From contig OY759216.1 in assembly GCA_963662175.1 (NCBI GenBank), positions 32,505,087 to 32,569,086 on the forward strand: a stretch of 64,000 nucleotides of DNA, in the 5' to 3' direction. Shown here in pieces: positions 1-9,550 of this stretch. The notes under the pieces were generated by a model. That model was not told the origin of the DNA and did not search any database. It saw only the letters and a program-made list of their open reading frames with translations. This stretch comes from Aradus depressus. Its lineage: Eukaryota; Arthropoda; Insecta; Hemiptera; Aradidae. Every line of letters starts with the position of its first letter. Position 1 is the first letter of the stretch. Made by a program: the position numbers and the translations under genes.

Positions 1-1
1 T

Positions 2-19
2 TGGCGCCCGAACAGGGAC
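2..19 (+). promoter_or_regulatory. Primer binding site, tRNA-Lys
   Basis: TGGCGCCCGAACAGGGAC is exactly complementary to the 3' end of tRNA-Lys including CCA, the primer used by lentiviruses and several insect gypsy-type elements. It should prime minus-strand DNA synthesis and places the end of the 5' LTR just outside the window, with at most one base between. Confidence 0.95.
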
Positions 20-434
20 TTGATTTGTTTATTAATTATGCCAATTAGTATAATTAATGAACCCCACTAATCGGTCCCTTATTAATTAATTAATTTTTTT
101 TTAATTAAAAATTTTTTTTTTTTTGCTTTTTAACGTAGATTCCAGCCTATTAGGCCACAATGTTATATTTTCACTTAAAGTCGGTATTTATAATCAAAAC
201 TGAAGAAGGATGGGTGAGGGTAGGGACAATGAATGACATCATTTATTGAAATAATTTTATTTTTTTTTGTTTTTGATTTTTTTTTTTTTTATGTAGATTT
301 AGTAGGCATTTATTTTACATATTATAACTATTGTTGTATTGTGATGCCATCTGACAGGTCACCATAGAAATTAGGTTAGCACCAGACCTCCCGTATAATT
401 CATTTAATTGTTTTGATATATATTTCTTATCAGA
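20..434 (+). other. 5' leader of the LTR element
   Basis: Very AT-rich leader with several poly-T tracts (around 95-124, 248-290) and no long open frame. It ends at the gag ATG at 435. A packaging signal would be expected here, but no specific structure was recognised. Confidence 0.6.
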
Positions 435-2018
435 ATGGAAGGGAAAGGGAAGTCGGACTTAGAGCCGATACAGACACGGTCTAGGAAAACTATCCGTACG
501 CCCCCGGAGTCCCCGGTAGAAAATCCTAAATTTGACCTAGAGGCGATGTTTAAGGCCATGCAGGAACAGATGGGAAACTTGGGAAAGGATTTAAAAGCGG
601 ACATGCAGGAACAGATTTCGGGACTAGGACAACAGGGAAAGGCCATGCAGGAACAGATAGGACAGCAGACTTCGGAGATAAAGGAACAAATTTCGGCAAT
701 GGCAACTAATATCGAATCCATTAATCGCGATATGGGCACTCTACGATCTGAGTCCGGAGAATTGAGAACTAGACAGGATAATTTAGAAGGGAAATATGAC
801 AAACATGTTTCTGAAGTTAGGGACATGGTAGATGTCTGTCATCATGAAATGACAGGTAGGATCATGTCAGAAACACAACGTTTAGATAAGGAGGTCGAGG
901 AAATAAATTCGAACCAAAATCTTTTTCGTACCGATTGTGAGAAGAGATTCGCCAATATCTCGAAGAGAATAGATACTGTTTCGGGTCAAAATCAGGTCTC
1001 AACCCCAAAACATAATGACCAAGTGACGTTCACCATCCCTGAAGAACATAAGGATTGGTATACAGGTCAGACCTTTGCTCGCGAACAGCCTAGTAACGTC
1101 ACTTTCCAAAATACGTATATAAAAAATTACGAACGTAACAAGGTAACGTTCCGTAACAATGTGTTGGATTTACCCAACCATTTCGTATCAAATTTAGAAA
1201 TTGCATATAGTCACATTGGAGAATTTTATAATCTGAACGAATTTATAAAGTCACATTTAAAGGGCGAGGGTCTGGATTGGTTCCTTGTAAAGTCAGGAAG
1301 TATCCGCTCTTTTGATGAATTCGTCAATGCGTTCAAAGATAGGTTCTGCGGGGAGAAATATGACGTTATAGTCCGTAGGGAACTTGATACCCAAGGCTAT
1401 GCCGATCATATGGATAAAACACCCAGCGAACATTTTTCAAAATTAGTGTCACGACTCCAGGATAGTACATATAAAATTCCGGAAGGCTACGTATGTGAAC
1501 TATTGAGCAAACATTACGGAGAGACGGTCGAAAATTCCGTTAGGATCCAGGGAATAATCTCTATTGAGAGACTACATGAGCAAATAATTAGGATAGGTAC
1601 TAACATAATTAGACGTGATTGTAAATTAAAGGATAGTTCTTGGAAAAGCGGGGAAAGACAGTACCGACCAGATAGTCTTCCGAAAAACAATAACTTTCCC
1701 AAACAAGACCTACCTCGTTACAATTCTGGGAATGCACGGGGAACCTCTCACTACAATCAAGAGAGAGGGAATCAATTTAGCCGAGGCCCTTCCCGCGAGT
1801 CAAATCCAAATTACGATCGGCTACGTTATTACTATGACTCAAATCAGAATTATAATCGACCACCTAATTATAGGGATAACCAGTCGAAACCTAATGTAAG
1901 AAACATGGAGGTAGTGACAGACAACAATGTCAATACAGACATGAAAGAAATAAAGCAATCCCTTGGAGAGTTGGCTAACAACCTGAAACCAATTGTTGAC
2001 CACTTGATAAAAAACTAA
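435..2018 (+). CDS. gag: Gag structural polyprotein of the LTR element (527 aa)
   Basis: Intact 527-residue ORF in the position of gag, starting at the first good ATG after the leader. Residues about 35-160 are rich in M-Q-E-Q-I heptad-like repeats and should form a coiled coil; the underlying DNA repeats too (GCCATGCAGGAACAGAT occurs twice, with a further near copy). Residues about 225-400 look like a retrotransposon capsid: aromatic residues around W281 followed by a SFDEFVNAFKDRF segment. Residues about 405-490 are rich in R, N, Y, S and G with RG and GN motifs, probably a basic nucleic-acid-binding tail. No CCHC zinc knuckle is present, unlike many Gags. The last codons AAA-AAC are part of the frameshift heptamer just before the UAA stop. 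Identification rests on position and pattern; the subfamily is not recognised. Confidence 0.85.
   Translation: MEGKGKSDLEPIQTRSRKTIRTPPESPVENPKFDLEAMFKAMQEQMGNLGKDLKADMQEQISGLGQQGKAMQEQIGQQTSEIKEQISAMATNIESINRDMGTLRSESGELRTRQDNLEGKYDKHVSEVRDMVDVCHHEMTGRIMSETQRLDKEVEEINSNQNLFRTDCEKRFANISKRIDTVSGQNQVSTPKHNDQVTFTIPEEHKDWYTGQTFAREQPSNVTFQNTYIKNYERNKVTFRNNVLDLPNHFVSNLEIAYSHIGEFYNLNEFIKSHLKGEGLDWFLVKSGSIRSFDEFVNAFKDRFCGEKYDVIVRRELDTQGYADHMDKTPSEHFSKLVSRLQDSTYKIPEGYVCELLSKHYGETVENSVRIQGIISIERLHEQIIRIGTNIIRRDCKLKDSSWKSGERQYRPDSLPKNNNFPKQDLPRYNSGNARGTSHYNQERGNQFSRGPSRESNPNYDRLRYYYDSNQNYNRPPNYRDNQSKPNVRNMEVVTDNNVNTDMKEIKQSLGELANNLKPIVDHLIKN
2009..2015 (+). promoter_or_regulatory. -1 ribosomal frameshift heptamer A-AAA-AAC
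   Basis: In the gag frame the codons are ATA AAA AAC TAA, so the heptamer A AAA AAC is in the canonical X-XXY-YYZ register and touches the gag stop. A -1 slip continues CTA AGT AGC AGG AGT GGG ATG, which is exactly the frame of the second ORF. That frame is open from 2000. The same heptamer is used by several retroviruses. No strong stem-loop was identified by eye downstream. Confidence 0.85.
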
Positions 2019-2032
2019 GTAGCAGGAGTGGG

Positions 2033-2950
2033 ATGAACAAACTTAAAACTATGGGGGGAGGTAAATTTAAATTCAAGGGGGACATACGCAGTTTGCTTGG
2101 TACAGAGATGATGACGAGATTGACAGGGGACATTGACCTACATACTAACGTTGACAATAGATGTCCCACTCCTGTAAAGGTAAAGACAGACAGTAACAAC
2201 GGACTGACATTGATGAAGCTTCAAGGGTACCAAGAAGGTAGCGGTTTAGGAAAATACGGCAATGGACGCTTAGAACCAGTTTTTATCAGCACGAGAAGAC
2301 CACTTCAAGGATTAGGTTACGAGTACAAATTTTTTGATATCAGATCACCAGTTAACGTAGAATCAATAGCAAAGACATCCTTACCAATCACTGCTAAGCA
2401 GGAAGAGCCCATCGACAAACAAACATACCCCGACAATACTATGACTGCCCCAGATCACGTAAATTCATCAAGTATAAAAGAGGACGAAATCACAGACAGA
2501 CCGACAGGCAATGACAAAAACATCACTTCCCTAGACGACGTCAGAATATCATCTCTGATGCAGGAGTTTTCTGACCTACTTAGAAACGAGGACGAAGTAA
2601 CAGACATATCGACAGACAATGACCACATAATCCGCTACCCGACTAATGGCAACCCCACTTGTGAAGAACATCCGCAGGTGAACTTCATCAAAGACGATAG
2701 AACATCTGACATTTCGGGACTACACCAACAGACTACGTTAGAAATTGGCGATCAGGTGTTAGTACAATCTCTGCGGATACCCACCGGTAAGAGGGATATA
2801 TCCAAAATATTACCATTACTATTCTGGGAAGGACCTTACCAGATTTTAGACAAGGAAAGTCCTCAAATTTTTATTTTAGGACATCTTGGCAGCGACGTTG
2901 TAGGAGGGATATTTTATACGATCTTACAGAAGCCGTATATTAGCGGATAA
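2033..2950 (+). CDS. Second ORF: G-patch plus integrase C-terminal (GPY/F) module
   Basis: 305 residues from the first ATG, but more probably made as a Gag fusion by -1 frameshifting from 2015. Residues about 58-97 match a G-patch: GYQEGSGLGKYGNG, then a basic stretch ending GLGYE. G-patches bind nucleic acid and helicases, and one follows the protease in betaretroviruses. Residues about 98-232 are acidic and polar, with a repeated pattern E-D-E-I/V-T-D...T-x-N-D. Residues about 233-303 match the end of a Ty3/gypsy integrase: GDQVLV, then FWEGPYQIL at about 264-272, then a short strand-rich tail ending QKPY. Everything normally lying between (RT, RNase H, integrase zinc finger and DDE core) is missing, with no frameshift or stop at the join. 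This is therefore a clean, maintained deletion product rather than a decayed one. Domain calls are by motif. Confidence 0.75.
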   Translation: MNKLKTMGGGKFKFKGDIRSLLGTEMMTRLTGDIDLHTNVDNRCPTPVKVKTDSNNGLTLMKLQGYQEGSGLGKYGNGRLEPVFISTRRPLQGLGYEYKFFDIRSPVNVESIAKTSLPITAKQEEPIDKQTYPDNTMTAPDHVNSSSIKEDEITDRPTGNDKNITSLDDVRISSLMQEFSDLLRNEDEVTDISTDNDHIIRYPTNGNPTCEEHPQVNFIKDDRTSDISGLHQQTTLEIGDQVLVQSLRIPTGKRDISKILPLLFWEGPYQILDKESPQIFILGHLGSDVVGGIFYTILQKPYISG

Positions 2951-4760
2951 ATTTACAAGCAGGCTAGAGAAGCGCTAGGGCTCTCTTTGAGATTAACGAT
3001 CTTACTTCAGCCGAGTTAGGGGGGGCGATTATTGCAGACGAGATCGCGGCCCTAGAGTCAGGGAAGAGATTTGTGACGTCTCTATGGGTGTCCATCCCCA
3101 GCTATCCCAGGAACAGTTAGACAAAGTCACACACACATAAAACAGACACTATTCTTTATTATTTGGGAATTATTTATTATTTTACACTAACGGCCAACAC
3201 CTCATTATACAACAACACACAAAGAATCACACATACACATTTATTGGGGACACGGGATTTATTATTTAGTTATTTTTTTTTTTGTAAATAGGATAAGGCA
3301 GACGGGGACTTTCTGGCACTCCCCTGGGGCTTAACATCGAGCATACCCCCCTTAGTCGAGCTCAAAGATTCCGAAGTGAATCGCCAGGTTGTAAATAGTA
3401 ATTTTAGATAATAAGTTAGGGTTAGTTTTTTTTTTAATTCTAGATATTAAATTAGGATAATTTTTTGTTTATATTTAGTAATAGGATATTTTTTTTTTAA
3501 ATAGTATTAGTAAGTCTTTTTCTTTTTATATTGATAGATGGGATAATTTAATTTAGGTAATGGTGTCATTTTTAATTTAACGTAATTGTAGGACGGGGCA
3601 GACGGCATATGGACTGGCCATCCATGGGAATTTACCTACGTATTTGAATTTGATTAGTAAAGCAGATCTGACTAGGCTGACAGCGAGGCGATGGCACACA
3701 CATTTGTAGGTAGTCACGTATGGTAAATGTACTTCCAATTGTATTTGTCTTCTTTTTTGTAATGATCTATAAATGTATCTCTTCAATTTTTTTTTTGTTT
3801 TGTATTTTTAAATAATATTTGTATTAGTATCCGACCGTGTGTATCTATTGAAAATGTCACATTGACCCATATTTTATCTAGTGACCATGATGGGCTATGT
3901 TAACCCAATGAGAGCCTTGTAAATATATTTGTAACATATATTCAGGTATGGACCTTACTTATTATGATGCAGTGTCGACCACGGTAGGTCAAATGTCAAT
4001 TTTGTTATTTTATTTAAGAAATCCTAGGGCAAGGTGCCGAAGCATACATGACTAAAGGGGGAGATATATTATAAACTGGAGGGGATACCCAGAATTGAAT
4101 ATTTAATTATCGTACACACGGAGAAGGGGCCACTCCATTGATGCTTGTAGAATCCATTTAAAGGGGCGGGAGTTGCTTAATTATTTTTTATGCCATGAAC
4201 TGACTGTTTGAGCTGAAGAAAGGGTTTCGCTACTTGATTAATGCGGATGCCGGAATTTACATATATTTATGAAACTGAGATGGGATTTGAGTGGGCTTAT
4301 TTTTCTATTTTATATTTCGTCGTCGTTCCGGCAGAAGGTAAATACCTGTCGAAGGCCTAAGGAGGCATATGGTTAGGGTTTGGTCAACCCAAATTTTTGT
4401 TGAAGCGGATTAGGTATATGGGAATTCAGTTGAAACATTGTCGAGGCGTGGGGCCTTTTTGGATGTTTTAACTAGTCAGTGAATGTATGCTAGAAATAGA
4501 ATCATCGTTATTTGCCAATGGAGAGGGTTAACTCCAAGAAGTACAGCGTAAAGTAAAATCATGCTTTGGTCACGCATGCATAGGCAAGCCATGCCGATTC
4601 GAAAGGAAATTTAAAATCATGTTTTGGTCACGCATGATAATGAGGTCGATACCTGAGTATTTGGTTAAGTGTATATGCTCAGTGAACGAGCAAGTGTTAA
4701 GTGAAACTAATAAAATATGTGACTTCCAATGGTCATTTAGCCGACATATTTTATTTTAAC
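2951..4760 (+). other. 3' non-coding segment of the LTR element
   Basis: About 1.8 kb without a convincing gene. One stretch (about 2967-3118) is open for about 50 codons and reads through ...LFEINDLTSAELGGAI..., but has no ATG; it could be the remnant of an env-like or longer pol region. Poly-T tracts are common. AAATCATG(C/T)TTTGGTCACGCATG occurs twice (about 4556 and 4614). A purine run at about 4054-4064 (AAAGGGGGAGA) could be a second, internal polypurine tract. Confidence 0.4.
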
Positions 4761-4772
4761 GGGAACGGGGGA
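4761..4772 (+). promoter_or_regulatory. Polypurine tract
   Basis: GGGAACGGGGGA lies three bases before the TGTAGCATG taken as the LTR start. This is the expected plus-strand primer position. The assignment depends on the LTR boundary, which cannot be confirmed without the 5' LTR. Confidence 0.6.
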
Positions 4773-4775
4773 TAT

Positions 4776-5893
4776 TGTAGCATGTCTACCCTATAGATAA
4801 TGCTCAGAACTGGCGATGTCTATGAGAGGATCGCGATCGCTAGGAGCAAAGTATGGGTTGTGTGGTGTTGAATAAACGAGAATTGCATTTGGAAGAGAAT
4901 GCTCGGAACCAATGATGCCTGCGAGAGAATCGCGATCGCTGGGAGCGAAAATAAAGAATAATAGAGACACAATGGAAAGGAAGCCAAGATAATTGTCTAC
5001 ATCCGGTGTATAAGGAATAAGCAGTAAAGGTTTTTTTTTCTTACTCCAGGTTTTCACACAACTAGAGGCAGATGTTAATTGGTAATATGCGATTGGCTGG
5101 AAATAAAATGGGCGGAGTCCGACGACGAATCAAGTCTCGAGAACTGTCCCCTACCACGGTCGGATATCGGAAGCCACTCCCCGTTTTATTCATTCTTCGT
5201 TCATGTCTTGGCTGGTCACCACGTTCTTTTTATATTGTACAGTTGAGTTTAAATATGTCAATTGAGTTTTCTTCGTTCATGTCTTGGCTGGTCACCACGT
5301 TCTTTTTATATTGTACAGTTGAGTTTAAATATGTCAATTGAGTTTTCTTCGTTCATATCTTGGTGGATCACCACGTTCCTCTCTTTGTAAAGCCTAGTTT
5401 CAGTATGTGAAAGTACTTTCGTCGCTCATGTCTTGGCTGGTCACCACGTTCTTTTTATATTGTACAGTTGAGTTTAAATATGTGAATTAACTTTCTTTGC
5501 TCATGTCTTGGTGGATCACCACGTATCTTTCTTTGTAAAGTTTAGTTTGAATATGTGAATTAGTCGTAGAGACACACTTTGATCTTGGACGGTGCAAAGT
5601 CAGTGGGGGTGTAACTTCTGGTGTGCCCTCGAAACTACGCAGATCTTCAGGGACTATGTGAATAGACGATTTCTACGGGAAGTCCAGAAAGGGTGATCAC
5701 GCCGTCATTCGCCATGGATATCGTATCGAGGTACCTCGTAATTAAGTTATAATTCAGTCCTTCAGACACACGGCCAAATTATATATATACAATTGTTGTT
5801 TTGTAAATATGTTCTCATTAAAATAAATATGTTAAAGTTATAGGTTTGATTCATTTCATTCCCCCCCACTCATGCTTCTTCTGGTTGACAACA
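4776..5893 (+). repeat. Probable 3' LTR (about 1.1 kb)
   Basis: Starts TGTAGCATG after the purine tract and ends ...TTGACAACA, giving the usual TG...CA ends. AATAAA-type signals lie at about 5820. It contains two imperfect copies of a 99-bp unit around ATCGCGATCGCT (starting about 4799 and 4898) and a larger tandem array. The last 20 bases are part of an AT-rich imperfect palindrome (5884-5926) that runs past the proposed end, so the exact 3' boundary is uncertain. Confidence 0.6.
5193..5570 (+). repeat. LTR tandem array, about 75-bp units in order A-A-B-A-B
   Basis: Five units start near 5193, 5269, 5345, 5419 and 5493. Type A reads TCTTGGCTGGTCACCACGTT followed by a TATATTGTACAG segment. 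Type B reads TCTTGGTGGATCACCACGT followed by a TTTGTAAAG segment. All share TCATGTCTTGG...TCACCACGT. Within an LTR such repeats often act as enhancer units (general knowledge; not shown here). Confidence 0.85.
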
Positions 5894-7195
5894 GTAATTA
5901 ATTATTGTTAATTACTGATGTCAACTAACCGTTAGGATCTTGTAACCGTTCTTCCCGTGGGAGTGCTTTCAGCTATTCAGGCATTGTTTAATTAAAGTCG
6001 CGATTTAAATAATTTTCAATTTTAATAATTTTTCGATCTCAATTTTATTTATTTTATTAATTACGTGATTTGCACTCACACAGGGAGGGGAATGGTTATA
6101 ATATATATGTATATATATAAATATATATATATATACAAGACAATAATACAATTCACTATTATAACAGTGATAACGATAATTGTTTTATTTATTATAACTT
6201 TAATTTCTATATAATTTTTTTTTAAAGGACAGGGAAAACATAGTTTACTTGTTGGTGGGTTGTGGTGAGCTTCGGATTGGTGATGTTCTTGGTTTGGCGG
6301 ATCATGCCATATTTCTTTTTTATTCTTTCTATTTATTATAGCTGAAAATACGCTATATCCATCCTGAACGGGCATCCTCTTCTTTTTTCATCTCCTAATT
6401 TTCTGCCATTACAAAAATAATAAATATGTGACTATACGCACGGACCGACATGCATCCTCGAGGACGGACAGACGTGAAGCTAGACCAGCTCTCTCTCTCC
6501 TCCCCTCATGCCAAACCCTTCTCAATAATTAAAATTAAATAATAATTAATTGTTTTATTTTAATTACCCCTTATCTATAGAATTTTACAACTTTTAAGCT
6601 ATTTCGATAAACAAAATTTGATGACGAATTACCATGTTATACTTTAAAGGAAATGATTATTATTATTCATTCAAGTGGTTAAATTTGGAATTTAGACTGA
6701 GTAGCGTCAAAACAATGAAGTATGGTAGCACTGACAGGAGGGGAGGCTCTAATTTCATATTACACGAAACAAGATCAGATTTCTGGAGGGTGGGGGCGTA
6801 ATTGGAGGAACGTTTTTTTTGGTCGCCGGGGAATCAAGTGAAAACTAAAGAACTTACATTCCCGAAACTCAGTGGACAAGGCAAGGATAATAGAGTTTTA
6901 TGTATAGGCTAGGGAGCGTCCGAAACTTCAAATGGGGAGGGAGGGCGAGGGTGGGGATGCAGAGGGAGCTTTTTATCTTTTGTCCAAGCATCGCACGTAG
7001 TCAGCTTCAGGTAAAGTTACTCGAATAACGGAAAGTTACTTCCAGGCAACGAATTGATTTCACTTTCATTTGGTGTCTCCTCGACATCTCATCTCTGCTA
7101 AAATGTAACATTGTTTTCTTTGTTTTCTTACAGAAAAACTAAGATTATCAAGAAAGAAATGAGCCAGACTCTACTATGGGAATACTATAGTTTAC
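5894..7195. other. Intergenic, AT-rich
   Basis: No gene recognised. It holds an (AT)n-type stretch at about 6097-6137 and G-rich patches at about 6780-6960. Confidence 0.5.
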
Positions 7196-7199
7196 CTAA

Positions 7200-7300
7200 C
7201 TAGGTTTATTCACCTAGGGTAGAGGTCTTTAACGAGTATCTGACATCGCACAGGCTCGGGACCATCGCTTAACGTCCAAACCAAAGGACGGTGTGCTCAC
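7200..7300 (-). repeat. SINE-1 fragment
   Basis: Contains the family's conserved middle (TTCACCTAGGGTAGAGGTC, ACGAGTATCTGACATCG, GGGACCATCGCTTAACGTCC) in minus orientation; both ends are missing. Confidence 0.75.
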
Positions 7301-7489
7301 ATGAGGAACACTCCATAACTATGGAGGCTAGTGGATGTGCAGAAAGTAGGGAAACTAGGGAATGGGAGAGTTCTACAATTCTACAATCGACCACACATAT
7401 AGAGAGAGAGCTTGTCTCTATGGACCGGGGTCTTCGGGTAATAAGATGATAATTCTTCATCATCAGTGGCACATCTATCAGTAAATAAC

Positions 7490-7945
7490 AAGAAGAAGTA
7501 ACAAGCAAAAACCTTAAAGTATGTGTGTATAGAGAAATAAAGGATATAGAGTAACAAAATAAAATTAAACTTGCTTAGCCCCTGTATAGTGTGGTGTCTA
7601 AAGAAACACTGGCTAACAGTCCAAAGGTGAGAGGATAATTAGAAAATAATATGATATACGCAATAAATAAAATAAATATCTATGCGATAATGTCGTTTAT
7701 ATTCATTTTATATTATTGCATAGATATTCATTTTATTTATTGTGTATATCATATTATTTTCGAATGAATGTGTAAGTATTTATTTGCATGTTGAGAGTTA
7801 AAAGAATAAACTTTGTATCCTCTCCCCTTTGAGCTGTTAGCCTGTGTTTCTTTAGATACCACACTGTACGGGGGTAAGCAATTTTTGTTTTATTTTGTTA
7901 CTCTGCACCCTCATATTTTAAGGTTTTTGATTGTTACTTTTTCTA
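7490..7945. mobile_element. Foldback element with long inverted arms
   Basis: The left arm begins AAGAAGAAGTAACAAGCAAA and the right arm is its reverse complement, ending TTGATTGTTACTTTTTC. The arms stay alignable for more than 150 bp: AGTGTGGTGTCTAAAGAAAC on the left pairs with GTTTCTTTAGATACCACACT on the right, and the AATAATATGATATACGCAAT segment also pairs. There is no coding capacity. Foldback or long-TIR MITE; superfamily unknown. Confidence 0.8.
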
Positions 7946-8060
7946 AAAAATAAACTGAAAATAAATACGAAAAGTTGCTAAATTAATTTCTATCATATAA
8001 TAAAAAAATTGCAGAATAAATTTACACATGTACCTATTATGATAGAGTTCAAAATATATA

Positions 8061-9110
8061 CAGTAGACTCTCCCTTATCCGGCGTGTTAAACGGCGCGCT
8101 CCCTTATCCGGCGCTCGCAAAATAATATCCAATTTGTTAAACTAAAATTAACATCCAATTGTTAAATTATCAATTATATGAGCCACGTGTATTTACGAGC
8201 ACCTAATAATTCGGTAACTCACGAATATTTTATGTATTTTTGCTGTACATACCTACTGTATGTACATTGTATTTATAATGAAGGGAACGCTAATGCAATA
8301 TTTTATTACTTCACTAATATCCTATAAATAAATCATAATAAATACATAGTTGAAAATCAAACATTTATAAAAAATGTTTCCTAGAATAGAAAAACAAAGG
8401 TACCGTCCCGTCGGGATTCTCATAGTGAAAAGAATTGTTGGATAGTTTTTTTCGTTAGTGAAATTGAATGTTTAAAATTGTATTTTACTCACGTGCGTCG
8501 TTTTTGGTTACGTTGCTTACGGACGTTTTGTACGGTCGGTGCAGGATAATGAACAGTCGTTTTTTTTTTTTAAATCATCAAGTTATAAAGTGATAAAACA
8601 ATGGCTTCTACTTCAAAAAGAAAGAAAATTGTTCTTTCCATCCAACAAAAATTGACGGCAATTGAAAGGAAGGAAAAGGGAGAAACAGCTGCTAAAATAG
8701 CCAAGGAATTAGGGGTTGGTGAGAGTACAATTAATGATTGGAGGTAAAGTAAAGAAAAATTGAGAAAATTTGGTTCTAGTGTACCACTGGGAAAACAACA
8801 CCTCAATGCCAGATCAACTTTAAGGAGGAACTTGACGAGGCAGTATGGATGTGGTTCGTGCAGCAACGCAACCTAGACTGCCCTATAAGTGGTGTGATTT
8901 TAAAAGAAAAAGCCATTTCATTGATTCAAAGCATGAATGGGGATCCTACTTGTGAAATACATACGTGTTTTATTCCTTAGCTTACCTAAAAACACTTTTT
9001 TTTATGCTTTAATTGATTTTTTTTTTTTTCATTAATTGATGATATCCGTTATTTTCTGTTATCCGGCGTCACGTCGGTTCCGGTAACGCCGGATAAGGGA
9101 GAGTCTACTG
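8061..9110 (+). mobile_element. pogo/Tigger-type DNA transposon, internally deleted
   Basis: Terminal inverted repeats CAGTAGACTCTCCCTTATCC and its exact complement lie at the two ends, flanked by TA on both sides (8059-8060, 9111-9112), the pogo/Tigger target duplication. The 5' end repeats CTCCCTTATCCGGC in tandem. The element carries a CENP-B-like DNA-binding gene start and no DDE catalytic part, so it could only move with help in trans. Confidence 0.9.
8601..8956 (+). pseudogene. Tigger/CENP-B-like transposase, N-terminal DNA-binding part, broken
   Basis: ATG at 8601 opens a 48-codon frame beginning MASTSKRKKIVLSIQQKL and ending GVGESTINDWR. This is the CENP-B/Psq helix-turn-helix typical of Tigger transposases, which binds the inverted repeats. 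It stops at TAA (8745-8747). Past the stop the same frame continues for about 40 codons (SKEKLRKFG...). After a frame change near 8820 the sequence reads EELDEAVWMWFVQQRN...KAISLIQSMNGDP, the second (CENPB-type) helix-turn-helix. There is thus at least one nonsense change and one frameshift. The catalytic domain that should follow is deleted before the 3' inverted repeat. Confidence 0.85.
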
Positions 9111-9115
9111 TATAT

Positions 9116-9550
9116 ATATTATTACTACAGTACTCAGCGATGCTTTTGGGACAATTAAAGGTTAAATAAGGTAATTTTTTGAGAGATGGCCGAAATGGGA
9201 TGCGCGGACTTGGGAGGTTCCCTCAGGAAGGACAGAGAGAGAGTGAGAGAGCGGTGCTGATGGATGGCTGAGGGAGGAGTATCACATCCAGAGAGGTGAC
9301 AGCTCTGTCAGACCAAACGTCGAACCCACTGACATCTCAATTTAGATTTGCATATTGGCTCAAAGTGGTTTTGCCTCTCACCGGATCATTGGGAGATCCT
9401 GTTTCTCTATCTCTATGGGAGCCTTTGTTTTGTATTTTCAATGCAAAAATTGTCACAAAATCAATAATTGTGTACAAAACCATAGGCACCCTAAACCTAC
9501 ATAAAAAATAAAGAAAAAATGTAAGTATTAAAAAAAAAAAAAAACTATAT
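9116..9550. other. Intergenic, no recognised feature
   Basis: Contains a GA-rich patch (9230-9256) and a poly-A run at 9530-9544. A 71-codon frame here has no recognisable features and is taken as chance. Confidence 0.4.

Larger units (their letters stand above)
1..5893 (+). mobile_element. LTR retrotransposon, non-autonomous type (5' LTR outside window)
   Basis: The window opens one base before a perfect tRNA-Lys primer binding site. This is followed by an AT-rich leader, gag, a frameshift-linked second ORF, a non-coding 3' segment, a purine tract and a long 3' LTR. The second ORF keeps only a G-patch and an integrase C-terminal module. No protease D-S/T-G, reverse transcriptase YxDD, RNase H or integrase DDE region is visible, so mobilisation would need enzymes from a related element. 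Both ORFs are undamaged, which suggests recent activity or selection in trans. The GPY/F module and the Lys primer point to the Ty3/gypsy-retrovirus side of LTR elements (inference). The 3' boundary is approximate because the 5' LTR is not available for comparison. Confidence 0.85.

Noticed and set aside
404..826. 140-codon minus-strand frame overlapping gag
   Set aside because: Shadow of the gag coding strand: its C and S richness reflects gag codons read backwards, and nothing recognisable is encoded.
2967..3118. env gene remnant in the LTR element
   Set aside because: About 50 open codons without ATG and without signal peptide, cleavage or transmembrane features; too little to call.
4054..4064. 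AAAGGGGGAGA as the polypurine tract before a longer LTR
   Set aside because: The following sequence begins TATATTATAAAC, not TG. The later purine tract at 4761 is directly followed by a TG start, so it was preferred, though not excluded.
7430..7480. Hammerhead core on the minus strand (CCACTGATGATGAAG)
   Set aside because: It matches CUGAUGA and the H3 upstream bases, but no GAAA box follows at the right distance and helix II does not form.
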